DNA from: Syncephalis plumigaleata
Lineage: Eukaryota; Zoopagomycota; Zoopagomycetes; Zoopagales; Piptocephalidaceae
NCBI GenBank assembly: GCA_025201365.1
Contig: JAIXMF010000018.1
Coordinates: 248,001 to 312,000 of the forward strand
Length of the DNA stretch: 64,000 bases
Direction of reading: 5' to 3'
Part shown: positions 24,077 through 36,684 of the stretch, piece after piece
How positions within the stretch are numbered: the first letter of the stretch is position 1
Layout of the letters: every line of letters starts with the position of its first letter
Translations under genes and position numbers: made by a program
The notes under the pieces: generated by a model
What the model was told of the DNA's origin: nothing
Database searches by the model: none
The model's input: only the letters and a program-made list of their open reading frames with translations

Positions 24077-25998
24077 GATTGCTCCTTCAGTAACACTGAT
24101 CATTAGCAAAAAGGATGTAGACTAGGATACTATGTAGAGGATAGGATGGTCGTTGTTATAGTCGTTGCTGTGGTTGATATAATAGTGCTACTCGTCACTG
24201 TGGCTGTTGTTGTTGTTGTTGTCGTATGATGAATACTAGTGTTGTATGCCGTGTTCGTTACCGCTATAGCTGTGGCAGTTGGCGCGGCTATCAGATGCTA
24301 TGATAATGATAATAATGGTCACACTATGTATATCAGATAGCCAATCAAACGCACACTATTTCCCTTGGAAATAAAGGGTCTATGTGGAATATAGGCCAGG
24401 GGGAGAGTACAACGAGCAGAGTGCGAACGCGGGAAATGAAGATGCGAATAAGTAGTAATAAAGAGAAGAAGTAGGACAGGTGCACGACGAATGAAGACGA
24501 AAGAGTTCAACGAACGTGGCACACAGAAGATAAACGAAGGATAGCAACGGTAAAACAAACGAGATAATAAGCGATAGGATGGATAGAATAGGGACGACAA
24601 TATTTGTGTGCGTGTGTGTGCGTGTGTTGTAGTGAAGGAAGCCTGGAAAAGCCAATGGTCTCTCGCCTTACTAAGCCCACATACAACTATCAAATGACCG
24701 CTACTCACTAGCTGTATACTGTATGGGGAAGACGGCGGAGGCAGTCTTCTGGATGTTAGAAAAGGGAGAAAAGAAAAGTGTAGAGCGATGAGTATTTTGT
24801 TGGTCGTCTGTGTTCAAGGAGAGATGCGTGGGTGAGTGTGAGTGAGTGTGCGTGTGGCTGTATGCGGTATGAATAACGAAATGAGTGAGAGCGAATAAGG
24901 ATGTGTATACTACAATAATAATAATAAAAATATTGCTGGTTAATATATGTGTGGATGTATGGATGTATTTACTACTTGCTTTCTTTGCTCTCTTATTCTA
25001 TGAGTATGGAAGCATACACAGCAATGGTAGTCTATGCTTAATGACCCAGAATAGCTTCCTTTAGAAATAAACTAATACGTAAATGAGATGACAGCAGTAA
25101 AGTAAATAATAGACGCAGACGACAAGTGTCAATGAAAGAATGCAGGTTATTAAAGTTAGCGCGGATGCTCTATTACAGCATAACAATGACTGTAAAGAAG
25201 GCATAAAACATCGCCATACGCTTACCTTACAGTGTATCCACACGCTACAATAAGCGTGCAAGACCCGTTTATCGGTAGATGACTTGGCAAACTCGTGTGT
25301 GTGTTGACTGATGAGTGTATGCGTGGAGAACTGAACGGACAGAGAGAGATAGAAGGGAGAGGAACGCGAGCAAACGAAGAATCCGTACGACAGCCAGCGG
25401 TCGTGACTTGACTAGATTGGCTATAAAAAACAAACAGACAACGTGCGTAGGTCCGCGTGGTATGAGATAGGCCGTGTCCAAACAGTAGGTAACCAAAAGG
25501 TCAGTATGGTGTGGAGACGAAGCACGCGATGGAAGGCTATATGCCGCCAACAAACAAGCAAGCAATTAGGCAAGCAAAGACGAAAAGAAACCAAAAGTAA
25601 GATAGACACTAGGAAGCACGTGTCTACAGAGTAAGTTCAATGCTATTGAATATATAAACGGCCTACAAGAGCACGGAATGTAACTTAGATGTGCTATAGT
25701 AAATAGGTATTGTGTAAGAAAAACAAATGTATTAAAAAGAAAAGTGGTTTTTTCGAGCTCGTTACTTGGTTGGTCAGTTGGTCGACTGGTTAATGCGATT
25801 GATTACAGAGAGAAGGTAAGAGAGAGAGAGACAGATCAGTGTAAGAGGGCTCATAAACAGGTCACCAGATCATCATTAGTTGCATATCTTGCTAATTGAA
25901 ACACTACAGCTGTTATAATCATGTTAGACATTACCTCATCTACCGTTTAGTTATTTATTTATGGAGATTACACAATGATTGAATCATGTAGAAACACC
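24077..25998. other. 1.9-kb intergenic region
   Basis: No supported gene. The plus strand is purine-rich (24430-24560, 24760-24900). There are GTT repeats at 24207-24222, TGTG runs at 24606-24628 and an AG run at 25820-25832. Long open frames here are low-complexity or have no family signal. Confidence 0.5.
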
Positions 25999-26104
25999 TA
26001 CAGGACTTTTCCAGCCGATTAACACTGCTGGCCTTTGTTTCTATAAATAAATAATAATAGTTATAATAATACGTAGTTTATGTGATTGAGGATACATCAC
26101 GGAT

Positions 26105-26460
26105 AAGTTGTTTCTTGTTGTCCTTCATTTCTTGAATGTTTAGAAGTAATGGCACTTTGATGTAGTTGTGTTGGAACACCATTTCCATTGCAAAGACTGA
26201 GAATAATCTGAATAGAACTCAGACATGCTGCCATATCACGATTCCATACACGATACTCGAATCCTTTACCTTCATGTCATCTTTACAATTCTGATGTGTG
26301 CATCTAATAGAATAATGAATTAGTATATTGCTATAGATTATACTCATCTTAAGAAGGCATGACAAGTGACAGTAGGATATCTCGTCAATTAGAAAGACTT
26401 GAACACCATGTTCATTGTTATCCTCACTGCGTATGATTTATTTTGTCTTTTTGTTGAATA
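26105..26460 (-). pseudogene. Fanzor 3' remnant in copy 3
   Basis: The minus strand encodes VFKSF/VFLIDE-like RuvC-II sequence, then, after a deletion of the first zinc-finger half, an intron-like segment ending CTATTAG. It continues with CTHQNC-like second-half sequence and WNRDMAACL (codons near 26228-26248). The tail SLCNGNGVPTQLHQSAIT parallels the intact protein's tail. A hairpin GTGAT/ATCAC (26082-26100) follows the stop position. RuvC-I is missing, so it is not a working nuclease. Confidence 0.75.
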
Positions 26461-26509
26461 AGCACATCGTATTTCTCTACCCATATCGCCTTTCTTATTC
26501 CATTCCACT

Positions 26510-28060
26510 ATGTCTACTACTACTACTGAAGTATCGAGTAATTCCAACTCGTCTTGTAGATTACTACTTTGTCTGAATAGTCTTCCATTTCATGACCAGC
26601 GTGTCTTCGTAGTCTACTTGGTCATATCGAATTAGTGCGTTTATCAGCATGTTCTCGCTCGTTAAGAACAGTATTCGAAATGATACAGTATTATGGCAAG
26701 CACTATACCATAGGAATTTCTTATGGACCCTATTATGATGAAGAAATGGATTTCGTATTATGGTGTATACGCACGGATGTCAACAATCCATGTACATCGG
26801 ATAAACGAGCCGATCTACTAGAGAATGTGGACTGGTACAACACATATCGTCGACGAGTGAGCACCGAGAATAATTGGCGATATGGACGATGCAATACCAC
26901 GCGTATGATATGAAATCTGACAGGATGAAGTACATTATAGCACAGAAGCTGAGGAAATAGTTCAGATATCATACAGCAAAGTCGCTCAGACGAAACACCA
27001 GATCATAATTATTTTTTAGAATATCTACCGCATTCGAATCTTAGATCAAGCAACAATACTATATATAACAGTACATTATCTACATCGCCAAACATTCTTC
27101 TGTTAGATACTGGTAATGAAGCTCAGTGTTTTCATGTTGGGTGATCATTACATAGCGTATCTCCTGATGTATTGAAAACAATACCAACTATAATGTAAAG
27201 ATACTCTCTCGCAAACATGGTGGCATTTTTACTACTTGACGTTTCAGCACGATATCGAGTGAGGCAATCGAAGGAAATGGGTATTATTAGTGCATGTATC
27301 ATACGAGTCATCCGATGATTTGCGAATTTGTGAGTATGATAATTGTACAATGATGCAATATAACTAGTACTAATTATCAATGAATTTAGTGGATATAAAG
27401 GTATTCGATATAGAAGATAGTATTATGTGTCCAGGAAGCATTGATGGTACATGGAGCGTGGTATGCTTCCATAAAACAACCAACAATACAGCAATAGTAT
27501 ACACGGCAAGATAATCAAGGATGATGATATGGATCGTATTGAATGGGCACTATACCATTCTCGAGCAATAATCCTGCTATACAATTGCAAAATGGCTGGT
27601 TTGAACTACCTGAGAAGATGAGGATATAGAATATTGCTCATAATTCATACGATTCGTATATGATAATTGAAATGCTTGATCCTCTTCATTGTTATCTATC
27701 CATAATCCATAACGTAGCATCCAGTGGTCAAACCACATTCCACGTAATTGCTACACTATATCTGACCAACATATACCTATCCCATTGTTAAGGGCTGGAT
27801 ACAAGTATTTAGCATTTGATTCCAAACCAGGAAAAGTATGGACAGACTTATCCTACAATGACGATCAAGTATTGCAAATGCGGGATATAGATTTTATCAG
27901 AAACCTTATTGGAGATCTCTATGTTTTTACTACGTATCATAATCAAACATACAATCGATTGCTTGTAGACGTCAATACAAAAGAAATAATACGCAAATGG
28001 ACGTGCCAAACACGGACATGTACTTTAATGATTTTGCAATGCTTGGTACGATAAGTAGTT
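26510..28060 (+). pseudogene. F-box-like gene remnant inside copy 3
   Basis: Begins ATG-TCT-(ACT)n with an S/T/N-rich start, then LNSLPFHDQRVF and, one frame over, RLSACSRSLRTVFE, which together resemble an F-box. This is followed by DWYNTYRRRVSTENNWRYGR, the W-x-Y-x2-R...NWR-G pattern common just after F-boxes in fungal F-box/WD proteins. Further pieces (27785-28054: FIRNLIGDLYVFTTYHNQTY, LLVDVNTKEIIRKW) look like beta-propeller repeats. Frames change several times, so it is decayed. F-box proteins recruit substrates to SCF ubiquitin ligases. It lies antisense to the Fanzor remnant, between the transposon ends, so it appears to be captured host sequence. Confidence 0.55.
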
Positions 28061-28303
28061 CTCGTGACAACGATGTACAAACAATACAAGACTATGGTGA
28101 ATATAACAACATCAATAAATCATTACAATTCATTATCATTTCTTATAACATAATGGTGTTAACAATTGTGCAAGATTATTTATTAATAAACTGCAAAAGT
28201 TAATGGCTAACAGGCTAATCGGTTGAAAAACACTGTATTTATTTAGTTTTTTTATTTTTTTTTCCTTACCTTCATTCTTTTCATATTAAAGTTAATTGGA
28301 ATC

Positions 28304-30535
28304 ATGGCCACTCAGGAACAAGCAGCTTGTTCGACGAATAATACATTGACTACAACAATGGAGGGTGAACATAGTTCTAACGATCAGAATGGTTCACTTT
28401 GTATACAAGAGCTGGTGTATACATTTATTCGTATGCCTAGTGGCAACACCAAGATGGTACGCTTGCAGCGTGGACAGTAAGTATATAGGAACACACATAA
28501 AGTAGCTAGAATAGTAGTATTGACACACGAATGATAGTACTGTGAGTCTGGGCAAATTTGGATCATTTCAAGCGGATGATATCATCGGTAAACCATTTGG
28601 TCTGTCTTACGAAGTGGTTGGAAAGCGTCAGCTTCGTGTTATACATCGATTAGACGAGGACGATGCAGGTAATGTAGCATCGGCTAAACACTAGTAGATT
28701 GTCAAGCATACTTACTCACTCACTCGACCGACACATCATCTCGTATAGCCTATGATTCTGATGCCAATAACAAGGATATTGTACAGGATGGAAGTAGTCA
28801 GCAATTAAGTTATACGGAAATTGAGAAATTAAAACGCGATGGTCTCGATGGCAAACTCGATGCTGAGGTGGGTCGATGTGCATCCGCTCAACCCTAATGA
28901 CTAACTAGCTCGTACACACCAATAGACCTTAATCCAAAAGGTAGCGGAAAATAATCAATCATTCGATAAGAAGACGGAATACTCAAAGGCCAAGTATATG
29001 AAACGTAAACGACAAAAGTAAGTGATCATGCAACGATGCTGACATACCATTAACGTGGCATTAGGTTCTCCAAAGTGTTCACGCCCATCCGACCTACACT
29101 TCACGCGGTATGCGATCATTTCTTTACAAAGACACCGTCTAAGATCATGCAAGTTCATGCGATCACGTCATGAACGATGGTTAACACGTAGATTATAGGG
29201 ATATCCGATTGGATACACTATCGCAACTACTTACATTCGGTAATGTGTTTGCAGGCACACGAATGCTAGTGGTGGATGACGCACAAGGCATGCTTGTCTC
29301 GGCCCTACTAGACCGTATGGGTGGTCATGGTCAGGTGCTAGCCATTCATGATGGAGAGAATCACAACTTTGACGTAATACGCTACTTGAACTTTCCACGT
29401 CACTGCACGGAACCATTACGTACCATTAGTTGGGATCAAATATACAATACAAATGAAGATGAGGATGCTAATGAAGGTTAGTGATGATGAACGTAGACTA
29501 GCTAGTTAGTTGTTATTATTATTATAGATCTAAACAAAAAGCAATAGCAGAGAATACTACCGAGGAGTTAAGCGAGTGGCAACAAAGAAGCATGGATCGA
29601 CGACGTATTCGTCGAGAGAGGATTCAAGAGGCGCGTAACCTATTGAATGCTGGAGGATTTGACGGGTAATTAATATACATCGTATATATTATATATATAA
29701 TCTGACACTTTATATTACATTAGATTACTAGTTGCCACGCAATTATGTCCGATATCCGTGCTGAAGCATCTATTACCGTATGTGGCCGGTTCTCGTCCCA
29801 TCATATTCTACGGTGCTTGTAAGGAGGTATGTATATGTACATCATAGGACATGATTAGTATGGATGATACTGACGAGTATGTATTCATACATATATATAT
29901 ATATCTTGTAAATATCTAGCTATTGGTAGATCTGACAGCTTATATGCGACGCTCGCCAGAATGTCTTAATGTACAACTGACCGAGAGTTGGCTTCGAGAA
30001 CATCAGGTGAGTGTACAACAGTGTGTGTGTGTGTACTACCCATTTATTCGTGTTCATGAAGTGAACCGTAACAGACAAGTAAATCATGTATCCACTGACA
30101 CAATGATGCCGTTTTATTGCATTACACAGGTACTATCAGGACGTACTCATCCATTAATGAATATGAGTTCAGGTGGTGGATTCCTCGTAACTGCCACCAA
30201 AGTGATTGATTGTCCCTCCTTACCAAGCTATCGCAATCAAATGTCATCTTCATCAGCATCAGTAGCATTGAATAATGAACAAGGTGAGTAGATACTATTA
30301 CAGTAATACGAATAAATGATGGCATTGCTCATTATCATAACTAGTTGACACTCCAATGGAAGAAGGAGAAGGAGAAGGAGAAGAAATGACAACGTCTGTA
30401 GTGACATCTACTGAACCAGTTACCCTAATTAACAACACGGTACAGCATGAATCGAGTGACAGTTCAACTAAACACTTGTCATCATCACCATTATCATCTG
30501 CATGTCCTAATGATAAAAAACCCCGATATGCATGA
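28304..30535 (+). CDS. TRM6: TRM6/GCD10, non-catalytic subunit of tRNA m1A58 methyltransferase
   Basis: Eleven exons: 28304-28476, 28538-28668, 28749-28867, 28926-29017, 29065-29148, 29199-29476, 29528-29665, 29724-29826, 29920-30006, 30130-30283, 30345-30535; about 516 residues. Landmarks are YSKAKYMKRKRQKFSKVFTP, KIMDIRLDTLSQLLTFGN, RMLVVDDAQGMLVSALLDRM, and near the end VLSGRTHPLMNMSSGGGFLV. With Trm61 it forms the nuclear complex that methylates A58 of tRNA (family knowledge); Trm6 supplies tRNA binding. The intron 29149-29198 has a GC donor (GCAAGT). The 29476/29528 junction is one base short of phase, probably a sequence error. The ATG is only 67 bp from transposon copy 3. The C-terminus is acidic and S/T-rich. 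Confidence 0.9.
29149..29198 (+). other. GC-AG intron in TRM6
   Basis: Donor AT|GCAAGT, acceptor TATAG|G, 50 bp. Only this boundary gives KIMDIRLDTLSQ in frame, matching the conserved TRM6 alignment. Confidence 0.8.
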
Positions 30536-31994
30536 ATACATGTGTATGTATGCGTATATACGTGTATGCGTGTATGCATGTGTGTGTGTGTGGTTTTCTT
30601 TTAATTTTTATTACTATAAATTCTACACTTTTTTGCTTAATATTTTTATATTAATGACATGTCTCCTTGGCTAATTTGTTGTTTAACCTCCGATTAATTA
30701 ACTCCGATCCGATTGTCTATAATTGCGCAGTCTAAATTGGATGTGGATGACATCAAAGGAGAAGAAGAAAAAACCACTATGGTACAGCTTCATGCTTGGC
30801 TCTGTGATTCACATTGTTATCACGATGTATGACATCATGTCAGATGATCCAGTAATAAAAAAAACTACAATTGTACGCATGGTCAGATACCTGCTCATAA
30901 AACGGATAAAATCATCGTTGTACATAAAAGAGAGAGAGAGAGAGAGCCATTTACCGATGAAGTACGAGGGATGCGTCATCTGTCACTATTATTACACTAC
31001 TGCTTACTGTTCATCAAACCTATTTTTACTCAGTACAAAGGAATGAAGTAGTGACACTGTTCACGCGACATCTAGAAGCACGAGACCCTGTTGATGTCAC
31101 ATCACTACGTTGAAATACTGCATTGACTGATTGAGTTGCCAATTCGTATCTACTTGTTCTTTCTCTTTCTTCTCTTCTTTTCTTTACTCTTACTTTATAT
31201 CGCTTGCTCCATTTGGTTAAAGTAGAGAGACGTGTATATGTGTGTGTGTATGCGCTTTATTACTCCTTGACTAGTCCCGTTACCCTGCTCTTTTCATTCG
31301 TATCACCATAACACTCGGTGACAATTAGTGGAATTGCATCCAGAAAGAAATACGCTTTATTGTTTATTGACATTTGACGCATTGGTGGTGTATTCCTCGC
31401 ACATTTTCAAATTTCTTATTGTTTCTTCTTCTTCGTCATTATCATTGTCATCTCAACTCACCAACTTCTTGCTTCTTTCCTCACTCCCCTTTTTCTTATT
31501 GCTACTACTGCAGTTGTTCACACTTTGTCTAACAAGAGTGTAGTATATTCTCAACGAACTAGGGTTGACTTGTCTGCTATATTCACCCTATCCTGTCTAC
31601 GTTCATTTGTTTGTTTGTTTGTTTATTCACTTGACCAATTGCTTGCTTAGTCATATTAGCGACAGCTTGTACTGATCAGCTTTCTCACTTTCGAACCTTT
31701 ACTTCCTTCTTCTTTCCTGTTAGTATCCTTACTCCACTTCTTAACTTGCTTATTACTCTGCTATTGTAGTGACTCTATAGTCCCATCTAGTTGCATTGGA
31801 CTGCCTTGTTTCTTTCTCGTCATTCGTATTAACGCTATACATCTTATTCTCATTCTACAAAGGCTGCTGAGTAGCTTTCCATTCACTATTTGATACGTCT
31901 TTATTATCCTTGTCATTGTTGTTTATACTACTGCTGCACTACTACTGCATTACTGCATTACTATTACTATCGTATTCGTTCATTTTTATTAGTC
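30536..31994. other. intergenic with a possible gene fragment
   Basis: At 30732-31114 codon-like stretches appear on the plus strand in changing frames: SKLDVDDIKGEEEKTTMVQL, RYLLIKRIKSSL, VVTLFTRHLEARDPVDV. This could be a decayed or split gene; I do not recognise it. From 31140 to 31990 the plus strand is CT-rich with CTT/TTC runs, typical of 5' regions in this genome, leading to the kinase ATG. Dinucleotide runs occur at 30570-30592 and 30928-30943. Confidence 0.4.
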
Positions 31995-34421
31995 ATGACA
32001 CCTAGTTCTTCACCGCACACCGACCCTGAAGAGCTCTTCACCATTTTGGAGAAGCTAGGCAGCGGTTCGTTTGGCAGCGTGTACAAAGCGTTAAACAATA
32101 CAACGCACGAAGTAGTAGCTGTCAAAAAGATCGATTTGGAAACGGCCGAAGATGATATTAGCGATATCCAACAGGAAATTGCCTTATTATCTCAGTGTGA
32201 CTCGCCTTACATTACTCGCTACTTCTCGTCGCATGTCAAGGGATATAAATTATGGATTGGTAAGTGAATTGAACCGTGCTTTTCAATATAATGGCAAATG
32301 GCTTATTTTACATGTCTATATGCTTATTCATAGTGATGGAATACATGGCGGGTGGTTCATGCTTGGACTTGGTAAGTAATCATGTGATGAAAATGCTCTA
32401 GTAGAATAACACGCTAACTACTGTTCCCTGTTGCTAGCTTAAACCATGTCCATTCTCGGAGAATGATATCGCCGTTATCCTACGTGAACTACTATTAGGT
32501 CTTTGCTACTTGCACAGCGAAGGAAAGATTCACCGTGACATTAAAGGTAGGTGTAATGAATTGCATTACATTTATGGGGAATAGATGCTTATGCCTACAA
32601 CAATGATTTAGCCGCCAATATCTTATTATCAGGACAGGGTGAGGTCAAGTTAGGTAAGTTTTATTCTCCTAGTATATATGTCTATGATATTACGATATTA
32701 TGAACTGACATTTACCTCAATTAGCGGATTTCGGTGTTGCCGCACAGCTTTCCAACCAGAAAGGAAAGCGCAAAACATTTGTGGGAACACCGGTAGGTAA
32801 ATCAGACAGGATCGTAATCATTATTAATAACAAGAATGTATATTTTGTAGTTTTGGATGGCTCCAGAAGTGATTCAACAATCGGGCTATGATACAAAGGT
32901 AAGTATAATATGTGATAGTATGTCCACTCCTTATGACTATCATACTAATTGCATCTATTCGTTTAGGCAGATATTTGGTCACTTGGTATTACAGCAATTG
33001 AAATGGCCAAGGGTCAGCCACCTTATGGCGACTATCATCCAATGCGAGTTCTATTCCTAATTCCTCGCAATGATCCACCCAAGCTTGAAGGGCGATTCTC
33101 AAGTGCATTCAAAGAGTTTGTCAGTCTGTGCTTGACTAAAGATGCAGATCAAGTAGGTTTCAATGAAGGAGCATTACCTATTTATATTTATATATATCTC
33201 GTTTAGCGACCATCGGCAAGAGAACTATTGGAGCATAGATTTATTGTTAATTGTACGCGTAGTACCGACGTGCTACAGGATCTAATTGAACGCTACGATA
33301 ATTGGCGTTTATCATTGGGAGATGTAACACCGTCGGACTACACACAAACCATGTAAGTAGTAGTGCAAATAAATAGATAATAATAATGTCCATTTGATTA
33401 ACTCGACATTGATGATGATGATGATGATGATTCAGTCTCACAGAGTCAACTGAAGACTTTATGTCAACTTGGAACTTCAGTACCATTAGACGGGAGTTAC
33501 CCACGTCATCGACCGTGCGTGGAGCGGATAACATTCGTCCGGTATCCTTTTCATCCGAGAGTGTTGTACTATCGACTAGTCATACTGGCGACTATCATCT
33601 TCCATCAGAGATCAGTGAAAGCGATACTATTCGGGTGAGTAATTAGTAGTCAATGCATTATTACTATTACTATTACTATTTAACTATTTACACGTAAATG
33701 TAATGCTAATATATATACATGCTGAATAATATGTTATTAGTATCGAAATTCAACTATAGCCAAATCCACCATTAGACTAATGGATCTACAGGCTACAACC
33801 GATGAGAATGGTAACACATCATTAGAAACGACCGAATATCCCGATGGTACTGTTCGACGTATTCCGCTAGCTCGTGCCTCGATGGTCATTCCTCCTGACG
33901 AGGCAGAGGACACCTATTTGGTTGGAAAGGAGCTGGCTCTTTCAGTGCTACTACCAGCATTAGCGAAGATCAAAGGAAAGGGCGACTCGCAAACCGACAA
34001 TGCTATCCTAAATGTAGAACAGGGTGTATTAGAGCTGGAGCGTACCCATCCGGAACTATTGCTCACCGCGGTAACCGAGATTGTCGCCGCACTTCAGAGT
34101 ACACATCCTGAGATTCAGGAGCGTGTCGGTCTCCCCGCCACCGCAGTGGAGATTCATCATCCTGTAACGGCAGACGCGGCCACCATGATGACCATCATTC
34201 GTGGTAACACACTTAAACTACGCGGTGATGGTACCGTTAAAGTTGTACAAAAGGGCGAGACTGGCGTGCAAACAAGCATCATTATTAGTCAGAAAGATCT
34301 GGAGGATTCGATTGCATACGAGGCAGGAATAACAGCGGATGCTGCTAATCCGACCGAGGCTGAAGCCGATGCATCAACCCTAGTTGATTCTGAACCAACT
34401 AATGCGACGAGAAGGCCATAA
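31995..34421 (+). CDS. STE20-family protein kinase, GCK-III (MST/SPS1-like)
   Basis: Ten exons (31995-32259, 32334-32371, 32438-32546, 32612-32653, 32725-32792, 32851-32898, 32967-33152, 33207-33352, 33436-33634, 33741-34421) splice in frame to 593 residues. The kinase domain (about 13-265) has every catalytic element: GSGSFG loop, VKK lysine, HRDIKAANILL, DFG, and the STE20 signature [11 protein letters not shown]. Then come [20 protein letters not shown] and the closing [13 protein letters not shown]. The non-catalytic C-terminus contains a conserved acidic helix set ([20 protein letters not shown]), resembling the dimerisation tail of MST3/MST4-type kinases that bind CCM3/MO25-like partners. 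Fungal relatives act in septation, polarity and cell-wall formation. The start lies just after a CT-rich leader. Confidence 0.93.
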
Positions 34422-34911
34422 CGACGAGACTCAAGAAGCGGCAGGCGGTTTCTTCACTTTCAATAGTCCGATTGTCGCTTATCTCTACAACCGCTGGTAT
34501 ACGAAATGGACATTTACGTAATCGAATGATCCATCGCGTTATTTCGTTTCCTTTAATTTCCCCCTAATATTATTGCTGGCATGTTGTGTCAACATCATAT
34601 GTGATGTCAAAACTTCGTATTATTGTTCTATCGTTTTATATTCTTTTTTTATAGTATTATGTCTATTGGAATATCACAGAATACCCACTCGTATAAGTTA
34701 TGAATTGATTATTAAAATTTATAATAGAGTTGTCGTTGTATTTATTACTTACTTACTAGTTGTCATGTTGGAGTAACACAACAATTTGTAGCACTTTGAT
34801 TTGGATGATTTGACAACACACACATTCGTAAAATGACGAGTCAACATTTACCCGTCATTGCCACGTATCGTTATTGTTAACCACCAGCTTTTAGTTTATT
34901 TGTTTGTTAAC
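34422..34911. other. intergenic
   Basis: AT-rich spacer between two plus-strand genes; no gene seen. Confidence 0.5.
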
Positions 34912-35999
34912 ATGAGTCAAGATTACAAGCAACTCTTGCGCTATTCCACCTGTGATGTACGTCAATATTGGTTCTGATAATTCAATCTACTAATATGCTA
35001 GTTTGAACTCATATCTCTACAGGTGGCCGATGCACTACAGGCCCTCGGACGTGATGGATTTCTACCTGATCTACACCTGTATTCACCTGTGAATAACAAC
35101 GACGCAGCACGTATCATTGGTCTTGCCCATACAGTGCAGGTAACTGCTATGTCTAGACTAGACTAGACTAGACTATAATGTAAAGTGCACTATATTAATC
35201 ATGAATTCATTACATCCACGTAGCACGTCTCTGTCAACGATATGGGTGCGCCCAAACCAAGTGAACATTTCGTAAGTGTAGTTGGCATGCCATTCATATC
35301 ATTTACGACAACAAAGTCTAATGGATCTATCCTTGTTCTAGGTGGATTCCGCACAATCCGGCAGTATTATCGTGATGAGTACACCTCAAGGTATGACGTC
35401 ATTACCTAGATGTGATATTATGATGCCATTCTGCTAAATCATACGTATTACTATGCCTCCTATAGGTTCTATCAATGCAGTATGGGGCGGTCTAATGAGC
35501 ACCCGTGCCAAATATCTAGGTGTACAGGGTGTCATCATCGATGGTCGTTGTCGCGATCTTGACGAGCATCGTGCCATGGCATTTCCGGTAAATTCAGTAT
35601 TGTTGCCATATTGACTCGTTCTAACTGTACTGAATTCCACTAGGTTTATGCGCGAGGTACATCATGCTATGGTGCACGTAATTATACACGTCCATCTACT
35701 ATTGGTAAATAATTGTGTGATATATACATGTAGGTGATGATAATAGGACAATATTATAGTATATTTTCATTATTAGGTGAGCCTATTGACATTTGTGGAA
35801 CAACTCATTCGCCTACAGTTCGTGTACATCCCAACGATATTATCATGGCCGATAGTAATGGTGTGGTGCGAGTGCATCCTGAATGGCTCAGCGATGTATT
35901 TCACTATGCGAGCAACAAACAAGCATCGACGAGCGTTGTATGGAGGATCTTCGTGCTGGTCATAGTATTCAGGAAACATTTGCCAAGCATCGAGGATGA
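34912..35999 (+). CDS. RraA-like / HMG aldolase-family protein
   Basis: Seven exons: 34912-34956, 35033-35149, 35224-35271, 35342-35390, 35466-35587, 35644-35704, 35777-35999; about 221 residues. The start CDVADAL, the middle AVWGGLMSTRAKYLG-VQGVIIDGRCRD, and FPVYARGTSCYGARNYT plus VRVHPNDIIMADSNGVVRV are the core of the RraA/DlpA fold. GG-x20-D-G-x-x-R-D holds the metal- and substrate-binding residues of 4-hydroxy-4-methyl-2-oxoglutarate aldolases. Eukaryotic members are either such aldolases/oxaloacetate decarboxylases or RraA-like proteins of unclear role. The conserved tail IDERCMEDLRAGHSIQETFA is in the next frame after about 35924, one base short, so I take 35999 as the true stop. Confidence 0.82.
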
Positions 36000-36357
36000 T
36001 GAAATAAGCAATGCAGTAGACGCATTGTTGAACTTGCCAATAAAACATATGACATCGATTTACTCTTTATTCTTAGCAATCAATGAATAATATGCAGATA
36101 TTGAAATGAATTAATAAAAGTGAAACCAGAAAATCGTAAAATTACAAACGTCATAATCAATCCGTTTATGGCAGTATATGGTTTCTAAGATAGAAAAAAC
36201 TGTTACTTGTAATCATCCAGCAATCTTCTTTCTATCTCTTTCTTTCTTTCTTTCTACTTCTATCTCTCTTTTCTTTCTATACTTTATTTCATCAGTTGTC
36301 TTCGCTATTCGTTGGCACTACCTTTCATATTGCATTGTTTAAACGCCAACTAGAAGC

Positions 36358-36684
36358 ATGGGCTTCATGTCATCTACCAAACAACCGACATCAATGGATC
36401 CGCACACGCAAGAGGAGAAACGGCTGGCCGCATTCGTATCAGAACAACCGAACGCCGAGTACATTCTAGATGCACCATTACTGTGTCGCGATGATAACAC
36501 GACAGCAACATCAAGGGGAGAACAGACATCATCATCATCATCATCATCATCGAGTGGTCAGCACAATTGTATTCGATCTAAACTCGAAGCAAAAGAGATG
36601 TTTGCTCAGATGCAGAAATTAGGCTACTTCTGTCAACTACCACCTGAACCTAATAGTGTTCATTTTATTTGTCGACGTGTTTAA
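36358..36684 (+). CDS. small protein, possible N-myristoylation signal
   Basis: A single-exon frame of 108 residues preceded by a CT-rich leader (36215-36290) like other genes here. It begins MGFMSSTK, matching the MGxxxS/T pattern for N-myristoylation. A serine run (S9) in the middle separates an N-terminal part (EEKRLAAFVSEQPNAEYILD) from a conserved-looking C-terminus (AKEMFAQMQKLGYFCQLPPE, HFICRRV). No family recognised. It could be membrane-tethered if the glycine is acylated. Confidence 0.5.
   Translation: MGFMSSTKQPTSMDPHTQEEKRLAAFVSEQPNAEYILDAPLLCRDDNTTATSRGEQTSSSSSSSSSGQHNCIRSKLEAKEMFAQMQKLGYFCQLPPEPNSVHFICRRV

Larger units (their letters stand above)
26001..28235 (-). mobile_element. 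Fanzor transposon, copy 3, with F-box-like cargo
   Basis: On the minus strand the element starts TA-CAGTGTTTTTCAACC (left end at 28235, TA 28236-37). It ends with the complement of TA-CAGGACTTTTCC (26001, TA 25999-26000). About 140 bp of the left arm match copies 1 and 2, notably TTTTGCAGTTTATTAATAAA. The right arm and Fanzor 3' remnant occupy 26001-26460. The inner 1.6 kb (26470-28090) is instead an F-box-like gene remnant on the opposite strand. Ends are more diverged than those of copies 1 and 2, so this copy is probably older. Correctly oriented ends with TA on both sides make a chance pairing of two relics unlikely. Confidence 0.75.
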
